Below, piece by piece: positions 53,477-62,818 of a stretch of DNA of 64,000 nucleotides. The notes under the pieces are model-generated. The model was not told where the DNA came from. It did no database searches and saw only the letters and a list, made by a program, of their open reading frames with translations. Both the position numbers and the translations under genes were made by a program. The first letter of the stretch is position 1, and the number at the start of each line of letters is the position of its first letter. The stretch lies in NCBI GenBank assembly GCA_052244495.1, contig JBQPXH010000010.1, one strand, 5' to 3'. Source of the stretch: Cereibacter_A sp052244495 (lineage in GTDB: Bacteria > Pseudomonadota > Alphaproteobacteria > Rhodobacterales > Rhodobacteraceae).

Positions 53477-54286
53477 TCAGGCCCCGGACGGGCGCAGCAC
53501 GGTGCGCCGGATCCTGCGGGCCAGCGGCTTCAGGGCCTCAGGCACCATGCCTCGCGCGGTCCGCGTCAGGGCGGCTGGCAACGTGGTCCGGCGCACCGCA
53601 TTGAGGAAGAGGTCGGGGTGGACGCAGTCCATGAAGGCCAGGTTGCGGATCGGCATATGGGCATGGGCGGCGAGGAGATCCATGACCGGCGACTGTGCCT
53701 TCACGTAGAGGAAGGTGTTCTGCTGATACCAGTAGTCGATCTCGGGATCGCCCCAGAGCAACGGGCGGAAGAGGTCGAAGGGGCGGTAGCCCTGCTTCAT
53801 GAAGAGGCCCCCCCAGTAGCTCGGGCGCTGTTCGTTCAGGTGGTCCGTGCCGCCCTGCGCGGTGAAGGCCGCCCCGAACATCACCACGTCCGACAGCCCG
53901 GTCAGCGAGGCCACGAAGGTCGCCGCCGAGGTCGGCTCCAGATGCTCGGCCACTTCGAGCGAAATGGCGAGGTCGAACCGCTCGCCGTCGGGCAGACCGA
54001 ACGGGCGGTTCAGGTCCACGGCCCGGAAGTCGATGGCAGGATCGACCATGTTGTCGGGGGTGTTCCAGGGGCCGTCGAGCCCGAGGGTGCGCTCGGCCCC
54101 GGTCTCGCGGAAGGCCTTGAGCCAGGTACCGCGGCCGCAGCCCAGATCCACCACGCTGCGGGGCGCGAGGATCGGGGACAGGATGCCGGCGTATTTCCGG
54201 CCGCTGCGATAGGAATTGTCCAGGTAGAACCGGTAGAAGTAATCGTCGTAGCGATCGGAAGGATCCGGCTGGAAGGAATGGTTCAT
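53477..54286 (-). CDS. Class I SAM-dependent methyltransferase
   Basis: 269 aa. Motif I VVDLGCGRGTWLKAF (residues 45-59), motif II-like ERTLGLDG, FDLAISLEVAEHLEP (post-II region) and FVASLTGLSDVVMFGAAF. GGAGCC precedes the start at 54286. Converges with the GT2 gene, 56 bp apart. Likely methylates a sugar of the polysaccharide or its precursor; target unknown. Confidence 0.82.
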   Translation of the reverse strand: MNHSFQPDPSDRYDDYFYRFYLDNSYRSGRKYAGILSPILAPRSVVDLGCGRGTWLKAFRETGAERTLGLDGPWNTPDNMVDPAIDFRAVDLNRPFGLPDGERFDLAISLEVAEHLEPTSAATFVASLTGLSDVVMFGAAFTAQGGTDHLNEQRPSYWGGLFMKQGYRPFDLFRPLLWGDPEIDYWYQQNTFLYVKAQSPVMDLLAAHAHMPIRNLAFMDCVHPDLFLNAVRRTTLPAALTRTARGMVPEALKPLARRIRRTVLRPSGA

Positions 54287-54786
54287 GCTCGGCTCCGTGA
54301 TGGGAATGACATGCTCAAATAAACCCGGTGCTGAACTGACGGCGTTGGTACCTGCAGGCGGGGGCACGGGGCCGCCCCGTCAGATCGCCGGACATTCGAA
54401 AGACGGGCAGGAGCCCGGAGGAAAAGCGGTTTCGGAAACGGCAGGCACGGCATCCGGTCACCTTATGCCCCGACAGGAGGACGGGAGGCAGATCGATGTT
54501 ACGCAGTCGCCACCTTGGTGCAAGCGACCTCCTCCGACGTGCCGCAGCCGCAATTCTGCGGTGCCTACTTCGAAGGGAGAATTGGAGCATCGTCTTTCCC
54601 GCCGAATTGATCGGACGGATTGGTGGAAACGGAAGTCCTCGTCCTTCGGATTGATCGGCTCTTCCGGAAAGAAGGAGAGCGCCTGCACATTTCGGCCGAA
54701 GGTGCGCAAGGCGCGGCCCGAGGATTTCATCTGCCCAACGGGATGCTTCGTGCTATGCTGCACTGCCACCCAATCCGATTGCGTTC
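54287..54786. other. AT-richer intergenic region with probable divergent promoters
   Basis: 500 bp between the divergent methyltransferase and polymerase genes. Base composition is lower in GC than the coding DNA around it. Short ORFs here look like chance. No resolved -35/-10 pair. Confidence 0.4.
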
Positions 54787-56205
54787 ATGATATTTTATCC
54801 CCTTTCCCTTGCCGTTCTGGGGATCTGGCTGGTCCTGATCCTGCGCAGGCTCGACGACGGGTTCACCATGGCCATCGCCCTGCTGCCCTTCGGCATGTTC
54901 GCGGCCATCGCCCTGCCGGCTGTGGGCGGGCTTTCGGTGATCGCGAGCAGCCTCGTGGCGGCGCTGACCGGCGGCCTCGTCATCGTGGCGAGCCTTCTGG
55001 GCCGGGGGGCGCCGGTGCTGACGGCCCCGACGATCGTGCTGGGGATCTATGCCGCCTATGCGGCCTTCTCCGCCGTCGTGCTCGTCCGGCTCTTCTCCGG
55101 CCAGTTCGAGGTCTTCACCCTGGCCCGCAGCGTGCAGGGCGTGCGGATCAATCCCTTCTTCGCGAGCGTGCCGGTGCCGCTGCGGCCGGGATCGTCCAAC
55201 ATCTCGCAGACCTTCTACATCCTGCTCAGCTTCCTGGCCTTCCTCACCTTCAAGGATTCGCTGCGCCGCCGGGGCGTGGCCTGGGGCGACCGGGCGCTGG
55301 CCATCGCCGGCACGCTGAACATCACCCTCGCGCTGATGGACATGGCGAAGCTCGATCCAATCCTCGAGCAGGTCCGCACCGCGAAATACGCGCTCGCCAA
55401 CGAGCAGAGCATGGGCGGCTTCGCTCGCATCATCGGCGGCTATTCCGAACCTGCGGCCTTCGGCGGCGCCTCGGCCGCCTTCTTCGCCTATTTCATGGCC
55501 GCCTTCTTCGCGAGCCGGCGGGGCCGCGACCTGGTGCTCGGGGTGGGCAACGGGCTCTGCACCATCGCCGCGCTTTCGGCCACCGGGTTCTTCGCGATGG
55601 GCATGGCGGGGATGCTGATCTTCTTCACCGCGCTTCCAGCGATCCTGCGGCCCCAGAGGCGCCTGGTGGTGATCGGTTCCATCGTGGGGGTCTGCCTGTT
55701 CGTCTCGGGCATCTGCCTGCTGCTGGCCTTCACGCCCCTGCCGGACGTGGCCGGCAGCCTGTTCGAGCGGATCTTCCTCGCCAAGGCCGACAGTTCCTCC
55801 GGCATCGAGCGCAAGGCCTGGGCGATGTCCGGCTTCACCGCCTTCCTCGAGACCTGGGGGCTGGGGGCGGGGGCCGGCTCGCTCCGGTCGAACGGGCTGA
55901 TCGCGGTCCTTCTGGGCAGCGTCGGGCTGCCGGGAACGCTGGCGCTCGCAGCCTTCCTGTGGCTTTCGGTCGGCCGGTCCTGGCGGGGCGCGGAGGCGGG
56001 CACCTATCAGGCCGCGCGGGCCGGTGTCGTCGCGCTGCTCGCCGGATCCGCCCTCAGCGGGACATCCCCGGACCCGGGCCTGCTGATGATCGTCTTCTGC
56101 GCCATCGCCTGCGCCATCCGCGAGCATCAGGAGGTGCCGGCCCCCGCCCGCGCCGGGGCGCCTGCGCCGCGCGAAGGCCGGGCGGGCCTCGGCCGGACGG
56201 CCTGA
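54787..56205 (+). CDS. O-antigen ligase/Wzy-like polysaccharide polymerase
   Basis: 472 aa integral membrane protein with about 10-12 segments (LSLAVLGIWLVLILR, LLPFGMFAAIALPAVGGLSVI, LVLGVGNGLCTIAALSATGFFA) and a larger periplasmic loop before GIERKAWAMSGFTAFLETW, where the Wzy/WaaL active-site region lies. In the locus it is the only candidate to join Wzx-exported repeat units into polymer. Primary sequences of this family diverge strongly, so polymerase versus ligase cannot be told apart here. Confidence 0.75.
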   Translation: MIFYPLSLAVLGIWLVLILRRLDDGFTMAIALLPFGMFAAIALPAVGGLSVIASSLVAALTGGLVIVASLLGRGAPVLTAPTIVLGIYAAYAAFSAVVLVRLFSGQFEVFTLARSVQGVRINPFFASVPVPLRPGSSNISQTFYILLSFLAFLTFKDSLRRRGVAWGDRALAIAGTLNITLALMDMAKLDPILEQVRTAKYALANEQSMGGFARIIGGYSEPAAFGGASAAFFAYFMAAFFASRRGRDLVLGVGNGLCTIAALSATGFFAMGMAGMLIFFTALPAILRPQRRLVVIGSIVGVCLFVSGICLLLAFTPLPDVAGSLFERIFLAKADSSSGIERKAWAMSGFTAFLETWGLGAGAGSLRSNGLIAVLLGSVGLPGTLALAAFLWLSVGRSWRGAEAGTYQAARAGVVALLAGSALSGTSPDPGLLMIVFCAIACAIREHQEVPAPARAGAPAPREGRAGLGRTA

Positions 56206-56388
56206 GCCCCTGGATGGGGGCCCGACGGCAGAAGGCCCGGCAGGGGACAAGACGCGGGCGGGGCAGGATTGCCCGTCCCGCCCGTCCCGAAGCCCCCGAG
56301 GCTGGCCCCGCGGCCAGCCCCAGTGAAATCCGTCGCCGCATCCGGCCCGCGGGACGCAGGCGACGCCAGCCCCTTGCAAGGTGACCCC

Positions 56389-57708
56389 ATGGCCTTGATG
56401 ACCGGACCCCTCTTCAAGCGACCGCGCCTCCTCGCCTTGGCCAGGGGATGGGGCGCGCTGCTGCGCCGGGCGGGATCCGGACCCGCACCGGCGGGCGGGG
56501 ACCAGCGGCCCCTGGCCGGGGCAGGTCCAGGCCGCGCGCCCCGGATCCGGTGCTTCAATGTGCGGTTCAGTCCCAACCTCGGCGACGGGCTGCTCGCGGA
56601 ATGCCTCGAGCATCGGCTGGTGGAACTGGGCGCGGGTGACGGGACGCGCTCGATCGACCTTGCGGCACGGACGGGCCATGGCCGCGCCCTGCCGGCGCGG
56701 GGCGCGCTGCTCGCGATCCTCGCGGCCCTGCCCGGACCGGTCCGGCGCGTGGCGATCCGGGCTCCGCTGGCGCTGCTGACCTGGAAGAGCTGGCGCCCGC
56801 ATTACCGGGCGGGGCTCGAGGGGGCCGATGCCGTGGTGATCGGCGGCGGCAACCTGCTGGCAGATCTCGACCTGAACTTCCCCACCAAGCTCGCGCTCGC
56901 GCTGGAGGAAGCCTGCCGGCGCAACCTCCCTGTGGCGATCCACGCCTGCGGCATGTCGCGCGGCTGGTCGGCCGCGGGGCTTCGCATGGTCGGGTGCGCG
57001 CTGGCGCGGACGGATCTGCGGGCGGTCTTTCTGCGGGACGAGGCATCCTGTGCAGCCTGGAACGAGCTTCTCGCCCCTCAGGCGGGGCGGACGGCCGAAG
57101 TAGTCCGCGACCCCGGCCTGATGGCCTCCCGCGTCTTTCCGCAGCCCGCCCGCCTGACCGGGGTCCGTCCGGTGGCGGGCATCGGGATCACCAGCGCGGT
57201 GGCGATCCGCTATCACTCCGACCGGGCCCCCGACGAGGACAGGCTGGAGCGGTGGTTCCTGGACCTGGCGCGGGAGCTGGCCGAGGCCGGCCACGAGGTC
57301 CGCGCCTTCACCAACGGCAGCCCCGAGGACCGCGCCTGCCTCAACCGGGTGGCGCCCCGCCTCGAGGCTCTGGGCGGCCGCATTCTGTCGCCGGAGACGC
57401 CGGCCGATCTCTGCTCGGTCATTGCCGGGCTCGACGTGCTGGTGGCCTTCCGGCTGCACGCCATCATCGCCGCCCATTCCTTCGGCGTGCCCACGCTCGG
57501 CCTCTGCTGGGATCCCAAGCTCGATGCCTTCATGGCCTCGGTCGAACGCGGGGACTTCCTCCTCGACATCACGTCGGCCACGCCCGCCGAGGCCCTGCGG
57601 CTGATGACCCGCGCCCGGCAGGAGGGCCTGCCACCGGGCGAGCCCGAAGGCATCGTGGCGGAAGCGGCGGCGGATGTCGCGCGGCTCTACGCGGCCTTCC
57701 ACCCCTGA
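56389..57708 (+). CDS. Polysaccharide pyruvyl transferase-family protein
   Basis: 439 aa. The family pattern is clear: NVRFSPNLGDGLLAECL at the start of the fold, ADAVVIGGGNLLADLD, HACGMSRGWSA, VFLRDEASC, and the C-terminal FRLHAIIAAHSFGVPTLGL followed by WDPKLDAF. Members transfer pyruvate from phosphoenolpyruvate to form ketals on sugars, or act as related GT-B-like enzymes. AAGGTG precedes the ATG at 56389; upstream in-frame sequence has poor composition. Follows the wzy gene on the same strand. Confidence 0.85.
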   Translation: MALMTGPLFKRPRLLALARGWGALLRRAGSGPAPAGGDQRPLAGAGPGRAPRIRCFNVRFSPNLGDGLLAECLEHRLVELGAGDGTRSIDLAARTGHGRALPARGALLAILAALPGPVRRVAIRAPLALLTWKSWRPHYRAGLEGADAVVIGGGNLLADLDLNFPTKLALALEEACRRNLPVAIHACGMSRGWSAAGLRMVGCALARTDLRAVFLRDEASCAAWNELLAPQAGRTAEVVRDPGLMASRVFPQPARLTGVRPVAGIGITSAVAIRYHSDRAPDEDRLERWFLDLARELAEAGHEVRAFTNGSPEDRACLNRVAPRLEALGGRILSPETPADLCSVIAGLDVLVAFRLHAIIAAHSFGVPTLGLCWDPKLDAFMASVERGDFLLDITSATPAEALRLMTRARQEGLPPGEPEGIVAEAAADVARLYAAFHP

Positions 57709-57729
57709 CCGCGGGCGGCGGCGGCGCTG

Positions 57730-59190
57730 TCAGGCCGCGCCGGCCTGCCGCAGGGCGGGACTGTGGGACAGTTCCTCCTGCACGCGGCGGATCACCAGCG
57801 ACGAGACCGGCAGGTATTCGAAGCGGCCCTGCCGGCCGACCGAGACGATGCCCAGCCTCTCGATCCTCTCGATCAGGCGGCGGGCTGTCTCGACGTCGCC
57901 GACCCGGTAGAGCGGATAAGCGGCCTCGATCACGTCGTGACCTTCCAGCGTCACGCCGCGGGCGAGGCCGAGCCCCTCCACATGATCCCTGAAGTCGCAG
58001 AAGGCCTCGGCCGGATCGGCCGCGGCACCGGGCGGCAGCGTGACCTCCACCGACAGGAACTCGCGCGCGGTCTGCTGGTCGCGATAGAGGCGGGAATGGA
58101 TCGTGGCCCGCTTCCAGCGGCCCGAAGCGTGGAAATTGAACAGGACGTTGCCGGCGCCGGGATCGAGCCGCTCGGCCGAGACGAAGAGCGAGAGCAGGTC
58201 GATGCTGGCAAGACCCGAGCCGGTGGCGAACAGGGCCCTGTGCAGCGTGTCGAGCGGGATGGCGCTGACCAGCGCGGCGGCCTGGTGGCGCCCCCCGGTC
58301 GTGGTGACGACGAAGCCCTCCGGCACCCGCTCGACCTGCAGCAGCCGTTCCTGAAGCCGGAAGCGGACCGAGGCCGCCTCCAGTGCCGCGCGGATCGGAT
58401 CGAAGAGCAGGGAGGTGCCCGCGGAGGGACGGATGCGGAAGGGCCAGCGCGGGGCGGTCGTCGGCAGGGGGCGGGCGGCGGTGCGCCAGGCGGTCGCCAG
58501 CACGGCCCGCAGGCGGGTCGAGCGTTCGACGTGGGACATGCGCCTGAAAAAGAATTCCTCGTCGATCTCCGAGGCCGGGCAGTGGTGGAAGCGCGCGATG
58601 TAGCTGGCAAGGCCCGTGTCACGGTAGGAGCTGCGCCCGAGCCGTGTCCGGCAGATGGTCTCGAGCGTTCCGTCCTGGCGCCGGAGGGTCTGGCTGGCCA
58701 GCAGGTCCGCCGCGGCCCGGATCTTGCGCCCTAGGGGCCAGTCCCGGATCTCGCGCAGGGACAGCGGATACTGGAGCAGCCGCCCCTCCGGCCCGATCCG
58801 GCGCTCCATCCGCCACACGGGAGGGCAGAGGTCCCGGACCCCGGGCGAGAGCGAGAAGAGCGCGGCATTCTCCTCGTAGAAGATGCTGCCGAGGTCGAAG
58901 GTATAGGGGCCGATCTGGTGCGAGCGATGCGCGCCGCCGCAGGAGGGCGCCTGATCGATGACGGTGACCGACAGGCCCGCCGCCGACAGGGTTCGCGCCG
59001 CGGCGAGGCCCGCCACTCCCGCGCCCAGCACGATCACGCTGTCCGGCGCCGTCCCGTGCCGGTCCCGCGCCGGATGCCGGCCCTTTCGTCGTTCCTCCTC
59101 CTCGTCGCCGCCATCCCTGCCGGAGGAAACGATTGTCGGTGCGGGTTCCACGGGGCCGGCCGGCGCGAAATCCTCGAACGGGGCGGTCAT
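57730..59190 (-). CDS. FAD-dependent oxidoreductase (amine-oxidase/UDP-galactopyranose-mutase-like)
   Basis: 486 aa. A disordered charged N-terminus (~1-50) precedes an FAD-binding Rossmann motif VIVLGAGVAGLAAARTL (GxGxxG 56-61) ending in VIDQAPSCGGAHRS, the Gly-rich second motif of NAD(P)-binding flavoproteins. The C-terminal GIVSVGRQGRFEYLPVSSLV resembles the closing FAD motif of UDP-galactopyranose mutase and protoporphyrinogen-oxidase-like enzymes. In an EPS locus, a sugar-nucleotide mutase or oxidase role is likely but unproven. GGAG before 59190 is also the stop region of a small upstream ORF. Confidence 0.8.
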   Translation of the reverse strand: MTAPFEDFAPAGPVEPAPTIVSSGRDGGDEEEERRKGRHPARDRHGTAPDSVIVLGAGVAGLAAARTLSAAGLSVTVIDQAPSCGGAHRSHQIGPYTFDLGSIFYEENAALFSLSPGVRDLCPPVWRMERRIGPEGRLLQYPLSLREIRDWPLGRKIRAAADLLASQTLRRQDGTLETICRTRLGRSSYRDTGLASYIARFHHCPASEIDEEFFFRRMSHVERSTRLRAVLATAWRTAARPLPTTAPRWPFRIRPSAGTSLLFDPIRAALEAASVRFRLQERLLQVERVPEGFVVTTTGGRHQAAALVSAIPLDTLHRALFATGSGLASIDLLSLFVSAERLDPGAGNVLFNFHASGRWKRATIHSRLYRDQQTAREFLSVEVTLPPGAAADPAEAFCDFRDHVEGLGLARGVTLEGHDVIEAAYPLYRVGDVETARRLIERIERLGIVSVGRQGRFEYLPVSSLVIRRVQEELSHSPALRQAGAA

Positions 59191-59194
59191 GATC

Positions 59195-59290
59195 TTACTC
59201 CGACGGAAGCGGTGACGGGGCGGAGGCAGGAGCAAGGCCGGTAAAGGTCGGCTTCGCAAGCCGCAGGCAGGGCAGGGGGAATGCGCTCAT
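59195..59290 (-). CDS. 31-codon leader ORF ahead of the FAD oxidoreductase
   Basis: Starts at 59290 with an excellent GGAGGTCATTC site and ends at TAA (59195), which lies inside the ribosome-binding site of the oxidoreductase gene (CGGAGTAAGATCATG). Peptide begins MSAFPLPCLRLAKPTFTG and is rich in Pro and Ser. Such an arrangement suggests translational coupling. It may be a true small protein or a leader; no homology recognised. Confidence 0.45.
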   Translation of the reverse strand: MSAFPLPCLRLAKPTFTGLAPASAPSPLPSE

Positions 59291-59516
59291 GAATGACCTC
59301 CGGAAAATCCTCTGTGACCGATGAAAACCGAAATGAAGAATACCTTCAAAAAGCGGAAGAGGCCCGTGCCTTCCGCGTCCTGCTCTCTTGGATCTGGAAA
59401 AGGATCCCCGCTGCGATTCCTGGGGAAGGCGTGCTTGCAATCTGTGACTCGATTAAAGGTAGAACGGTCGGGGCAGTCAATGGGGCAGTCGGCAAAGGGC
59501 GTGGCGGACCTGCGCT

Positions 59517-61532
59517 TCAGATCGCCGATAGGAAGACATCCTCCACCTCGACCGCATCCTCGTAGCCGGACAGGTCGAACATGAGGGCGACGTGCTCCCA
59601 CCCCTCGGGCATCCGGCCGTCCGTCGCGGCCGAGGGATGGGTATCCATGGTAGAGGCGCTGAACCTCGTCCATTCCGAGGAGAGCTCGACGGTCCAGTTG
59701 CTGCCGATGGGGACGCGCTTCTCGCCCCGCACCGCCTCGATCCGGGCCAGCACCCGGCCGGGCCGGTCCCCGCGGATCCTGAAGGCGGCGCCGATCTCGA
59801 CCCCCGGCCGCGCCAGGCCGCAGAGCCAGACGAACCGGTAGCTTGGTCCGGCCTTGAAGCCGTTCCGGTCGAGGGGATGGCGCTGGAAGGTGCCGGTGCG
59901 GCTGTCGCTCGTGCGGCTGTCGATCGGCAGCGGGCCGAGCAGGTTTCGGCCGGGATCGAACTGCACGATGGGCGCGACGTGACGGGGACGGCTGCCGCGC
60001 AGGCGCTCGGTGTCGAGCCGCCCTGGGCCGCTGGCCAGGGCCCCGCTCCGGGTGCGGAGATTGTAGACCGTCACGTCGCGCATCGCCGCCGTGGCCTCAC
60101 GCGACCGCAGGCGGAAGATGACGTCGCACTGGTTGCCCTCGTCGAAGCCCGCGCCGGTAACGAGGAAGGTCCCCCCGCTCATTGTCACGCAGCCGCGCGA
60201 CAGGTCGAACAGCGGCCGCTCAGGCTGCTTGGGCCGGTTGATCTCCAGATGGCAGCCCTGCAGCGTCAGCGTGCCCGATCCCGACATGATCTGGTCGACG
60301 AAATTGACCGACGTGCCGTCGAGGTAGACTTCCGCGCCCTGGTTGAGCAGCGCGATCCTCGCCCCGCCGATGATGCTGCCGTAGAAGGAGAACAGCTCGC
60401 CTGCATCCTCCGACCCGCCGAGGAAGTGCATCCCGATCTCCGAGAGGCAGCGCAGCCCGTAACCCCGCACCAGATAGGAGCGGTGCGAGAAGATCATCCC
60501 GGTGTGGAAGCCCTGGATGGTCACGCCCTGCATGTCGAGGCGCGAGGACCGGCCCACGGCCTTCGTCTCGAACCGCAGCCCGTGCAGCAGCGTCCCTTCG
60601 CCGGGGCCCGCAAATTCGACCCCCTCGATCCACTTGTGCCCATATTGCGGACTGTCGGCGGTCGACTGGACCAGCACGCATTCGCGCCAGCCCTGCCACT
60701 CTACCTCCAGCCGCTCGAGGCGCAGCTTCGCATCGCTTTCCAGCGTCAGGACCGCGGCGGATTCCCCACCCTCGACCTCGAAACTGTAGCGGCCCGGGGC
60801 GGTTACGGCGGTGCCGCCGAGGGAACGGCCATCCAGCCCGGCCAGCATCACCTTCAGGAAGGGAACGGGGCTCGTTCCGGTCAGCTGGGAGACCGCGAAG
60901 GAAACCCGGTAGCGGCCGGACTCGGGCAGGCCGAGGGGCCGCTCCAGCAGGTCCCGCCGGCCATCCTCATGGAGCAGCGCCTTGCCCTCCGTGCTCCAGT
61001 TGTCGTCCGGCCAGAGCGTGTCGATCGTCACGACCGGCGGACGGACCTCGGGCGGCATCATGGACGAGAAGTCGAGCACCGCGCCCACGCCCCGCAGGGC
61101 CATGCGGGTCGGGTCGAGGACCAGACGCGACCGGCACAGGTAGCGCTGCGAGCCCAGATCGAGGACGAAGGGGCCATCCGAGGACGCGAAATCCAGCGCA
61201 CGCTGGATCGCGAGGGCGTCGTCGCCATGGTCCGAGGTCTCGACGAACCAGTGCGGCCGCACCACCCCCGGCGCCTCCTCGCGCCGCCAGTCCTGCCCGC
61301 CCGGGCCGGGGAAGCGCAGCACCCCGTCGGGCTTGCGCGGGTCGGCCGGCCCGGCCGTGAACCAGCCCTGTCCCTCGACCCAGACCGGAGAGCGCTCGGC
61401 CGGAAGGTCCCGCAGGTCCGCGAGCGCGACCCGCAGGCTGTCCTGCGTCCCGGCGGATGCAGGCCCGCCCGCCACGCCCGCCGCTCCGGCAAGGAGGGCA
61501 AGTCCACCCACCATCTCGCGCCGCGTCGTCAT
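59517..61532 (-). CDS. Tat-exported right-handed beta-helix protein
   Basis: 671 aa. N-terminal twin-arginine signal (TRREMVGGLALLAG, Arg4-Arg5) for export of a folded protein. The middle (~300-500) has repeated short strands (LDMQGVTIQGFHTGMIF, SGSGTLTLQGCHLEI, VTMSGGTFLVTGAGF) typical of parallel beta-helices in pectate-lyase-like proteins. Residues 80-180 (DDALAIQRALDFASSDGPFVLDLG) look like the usual pectate lyase superfamily start. It probably cuts, epimerises or binds the polysaccharide in the periplasm. No catalytic residues identified by eye. 4-bp overlap with the glycosyltransferase gene upstream. Confidence 0.75.
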   Translation of the reverse strand: MTTRREMVGGLALLAGAAGVAGGPASAGTQDSLRVALADLRDLPAERSPVWVEGQGWFTAGPADPRKPDGVLRFPGPGGQDWRREEAPGVVRPHWFVETSDHGDDALAIQRALDFASSDGPFVLDLGSQRYLCRSRLVLDPTRMALRGVGAVLDFSSMMPPEVRPPVVTIDTLWPDDNWSTEGKALLHEDGRRDLLERPLGLPESGRYRVSFAVSQLTGTSPVPFLKVMLAGLDGRSLGGTAVTAPGRYSFEVEGGESAAVLTLESDAKLRLERLEVEWQGWRECVLVQSTADSPQYGHKWIEGVEFAGPGEGTLLHGLRFETKAVGRSSRLDMQGVTIQGFHTGMIFSHRSYLVRGYGLRCLSEIGMHFLGGSEDAGELFSFYGSIIGGARIALLNQGAEVYLDGTSVNFVDQIMSGSGTLTLQGCHLEINRPKQPERPLFDLSRGCVTMSGGTFLVTGAGFDEGNQCDVIFRLRSREATAAMRDVTVYNLRTRSGALASGPGRLDTERLRGSRPRHVAPIVQFDPGRNLLGPLPIDSRTSDSRTGTFQRHPLDRNGFKAGPSYRFVWLCGLARPGVEIGAAFRIRGDRPGRVLARIEAVRGEKRVPIGSNWTVELSSEWTRFSASTMDTHPSAATDGRMPEGWEHVALMFDLSGYEDAVEVEDVFLSAI

Positions 61533-62818
61533 TCCAGGGCCTCCTTGACCGGGGTGGCAGGCATGTCCTCCGCGCTCGGCCGGCGGAAGGAAGCAGGCTC
61601 GAGGCTCCGTGCCAGCAGCCGGCGATAGAGCCGATCATGCGCCGAGACCCATTTGGCAAGGCCGGGGGCCAGCCCCGGCCCCCTCTCGCGGGCCGCTGCG
61701 GCGAGACGGGCCACGAGGTCGTCGTCCCGCAGGACGCGTCCGAGCGCCGCGGTCAGCGTCTCGACGTCGCCCGCGCGGAAGGTCACCGCCGCCCCCGCCT
61801 CCGCCAGCTGGCGGGCGGGCAGGATGGAGTCCGAAACGACTAGGGGCAGGCCGGTCGCCACGCATTCGAAGGCCGAGAGGCAGAAGGGCTCGGGGCTCTG
61901 GGTCGCCACCACGGCCGCCCGCGCCCCGTTCAGGAAGCGCCCGATCTCCTCGCGCGACATCCAGCCGTGATAGGCGTGCTCGGGGTAGAGCCTCCGCAGC
62001 TCGTCGAGACTGTCGCCCATGCCGATGAAATCGATGACGAGGCCCAGCCGGCGCCCGGCCTCGGCGAGTTCGAACACCCCCTTCAGCCGCTGGACCTGGC
62101 CGATCTGCACGAGACGCCGGCTGCGCTCGGGTGCGGGGACGGGCGCGCCAAACGGCTCGACCGGGTTGCTGATCGCCGTGAGGTGGTCGGGCCGGATGGC
62201 GCTGCCGATCCGGGGGCGCATCGCCTCGTTGATCATCACGAACTGTGCCCCGCACCGGAAGGGGGCGAGGCGGTTCCACAGCACCGCCTGACGTGCCGAG
62301 CGCCACAGCTTGTGGCTGTAGCTGCGCTTGTCACACTGGGTCGCAAGGCAGGCCGCCGAGAGCGGCCGCCGGTCGCAGACCCGGGCGCGCGGGTAGTCGA
62401 GGAAGGCCCCGTTGGGACAGGCGAGGAAGAAGTCATGCACGTGGATCGCGCAGCGGCGGGCGACGGGGACCAGCGCATCGAAGACCGCGGGCGTCAGGAT
62501 GTTCGACCAGTTGTGCAGGTGATAGACCGTTCCGGGCGTGTCGTGACGGGCGATCCACTCGGCGATCCGATGCCGGGCGGCGGCATTGTAGAGCCCCTTC
62601 AGGGCTGCGGCGCGCGGCGCTTGGATCAGGGCCCGCCCCCCCAGCGCCACCATGTCAATCCCCTCTCCCAAGTCGGGATTGCCGCCGTCGCCGGCCAGGA
62701 AGGTGACGGCCAGCCCCCGCGCCTGCATGGACCGGGCGAGGGTGGTGGCGAGATAGGTGGCACCTCCCCTCACCACGGAGGCATCGTTCAGGATGACCAG
62801 TCGATCAGGCAACCGCAT
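61529..62818 (-). CDS. Glycosyltransferase family 4
   Basis: 429 aa GT-B enzyme. N-terminal LVILNDASVVRGGATYLATTL, YHLHNWSNILTPAVFDAL and HVHDFFLACPNG. C-terminal domain with LVQIGQVQRLKGVFELAEA and EX7E in PEPFCLSAFECVATGLPLVV. First gene of a two-gene unit with the beta-helix protein. The third glycosyltransferase of the locus, so a repeat unit of at least four sugars including the primer is plausible (inference). Confidence 0.88.
   Translation of the reverse strand: MRLPDRLVILNDASVVRGGATYLATTLARSMQARGLAVTFLAGDGGNPDLGEGIDMVALGGRALIQAPRAAALKGLYNAAARHRIAEWIARHDTPGTVYHLHNWSNILTPAVFDALVPVARRCAIHVHDFFLACPNGAFLDYPRARVCDRRPLSAACLATQCDKRSYSHKLWRSARQAVLWNRLAPFRCGAQFVMINEAMRPRIGSAIRPDHLTAISNPVEPFGAPVPAPERSRRLVQIGQVQRLKGVFELAEAGRRLGLVIDFIGMGDSLDELRRLYPEHAYHGWMSREEIGRFLNGARAAVVATQSPEPFCLSAFECVATGLPLVVSDSILPARQLAEAGAAVTFRAGDVETLTAALGRVLRDDDLVARLAAAARERGPGLAPGLAKWVSAHDRLYRRLLARSLEPASFRRPSAEDMPATPVKEALE

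Noticed and set aside
54727..57702. 991-codon minus-strand frame opposite the polymerase and pyruvyltransferase genes
   Set aside because: Low-complexity Arg/Gly/Gln/His composition and overlap with two genes carrying real family motifs on the plus strand.
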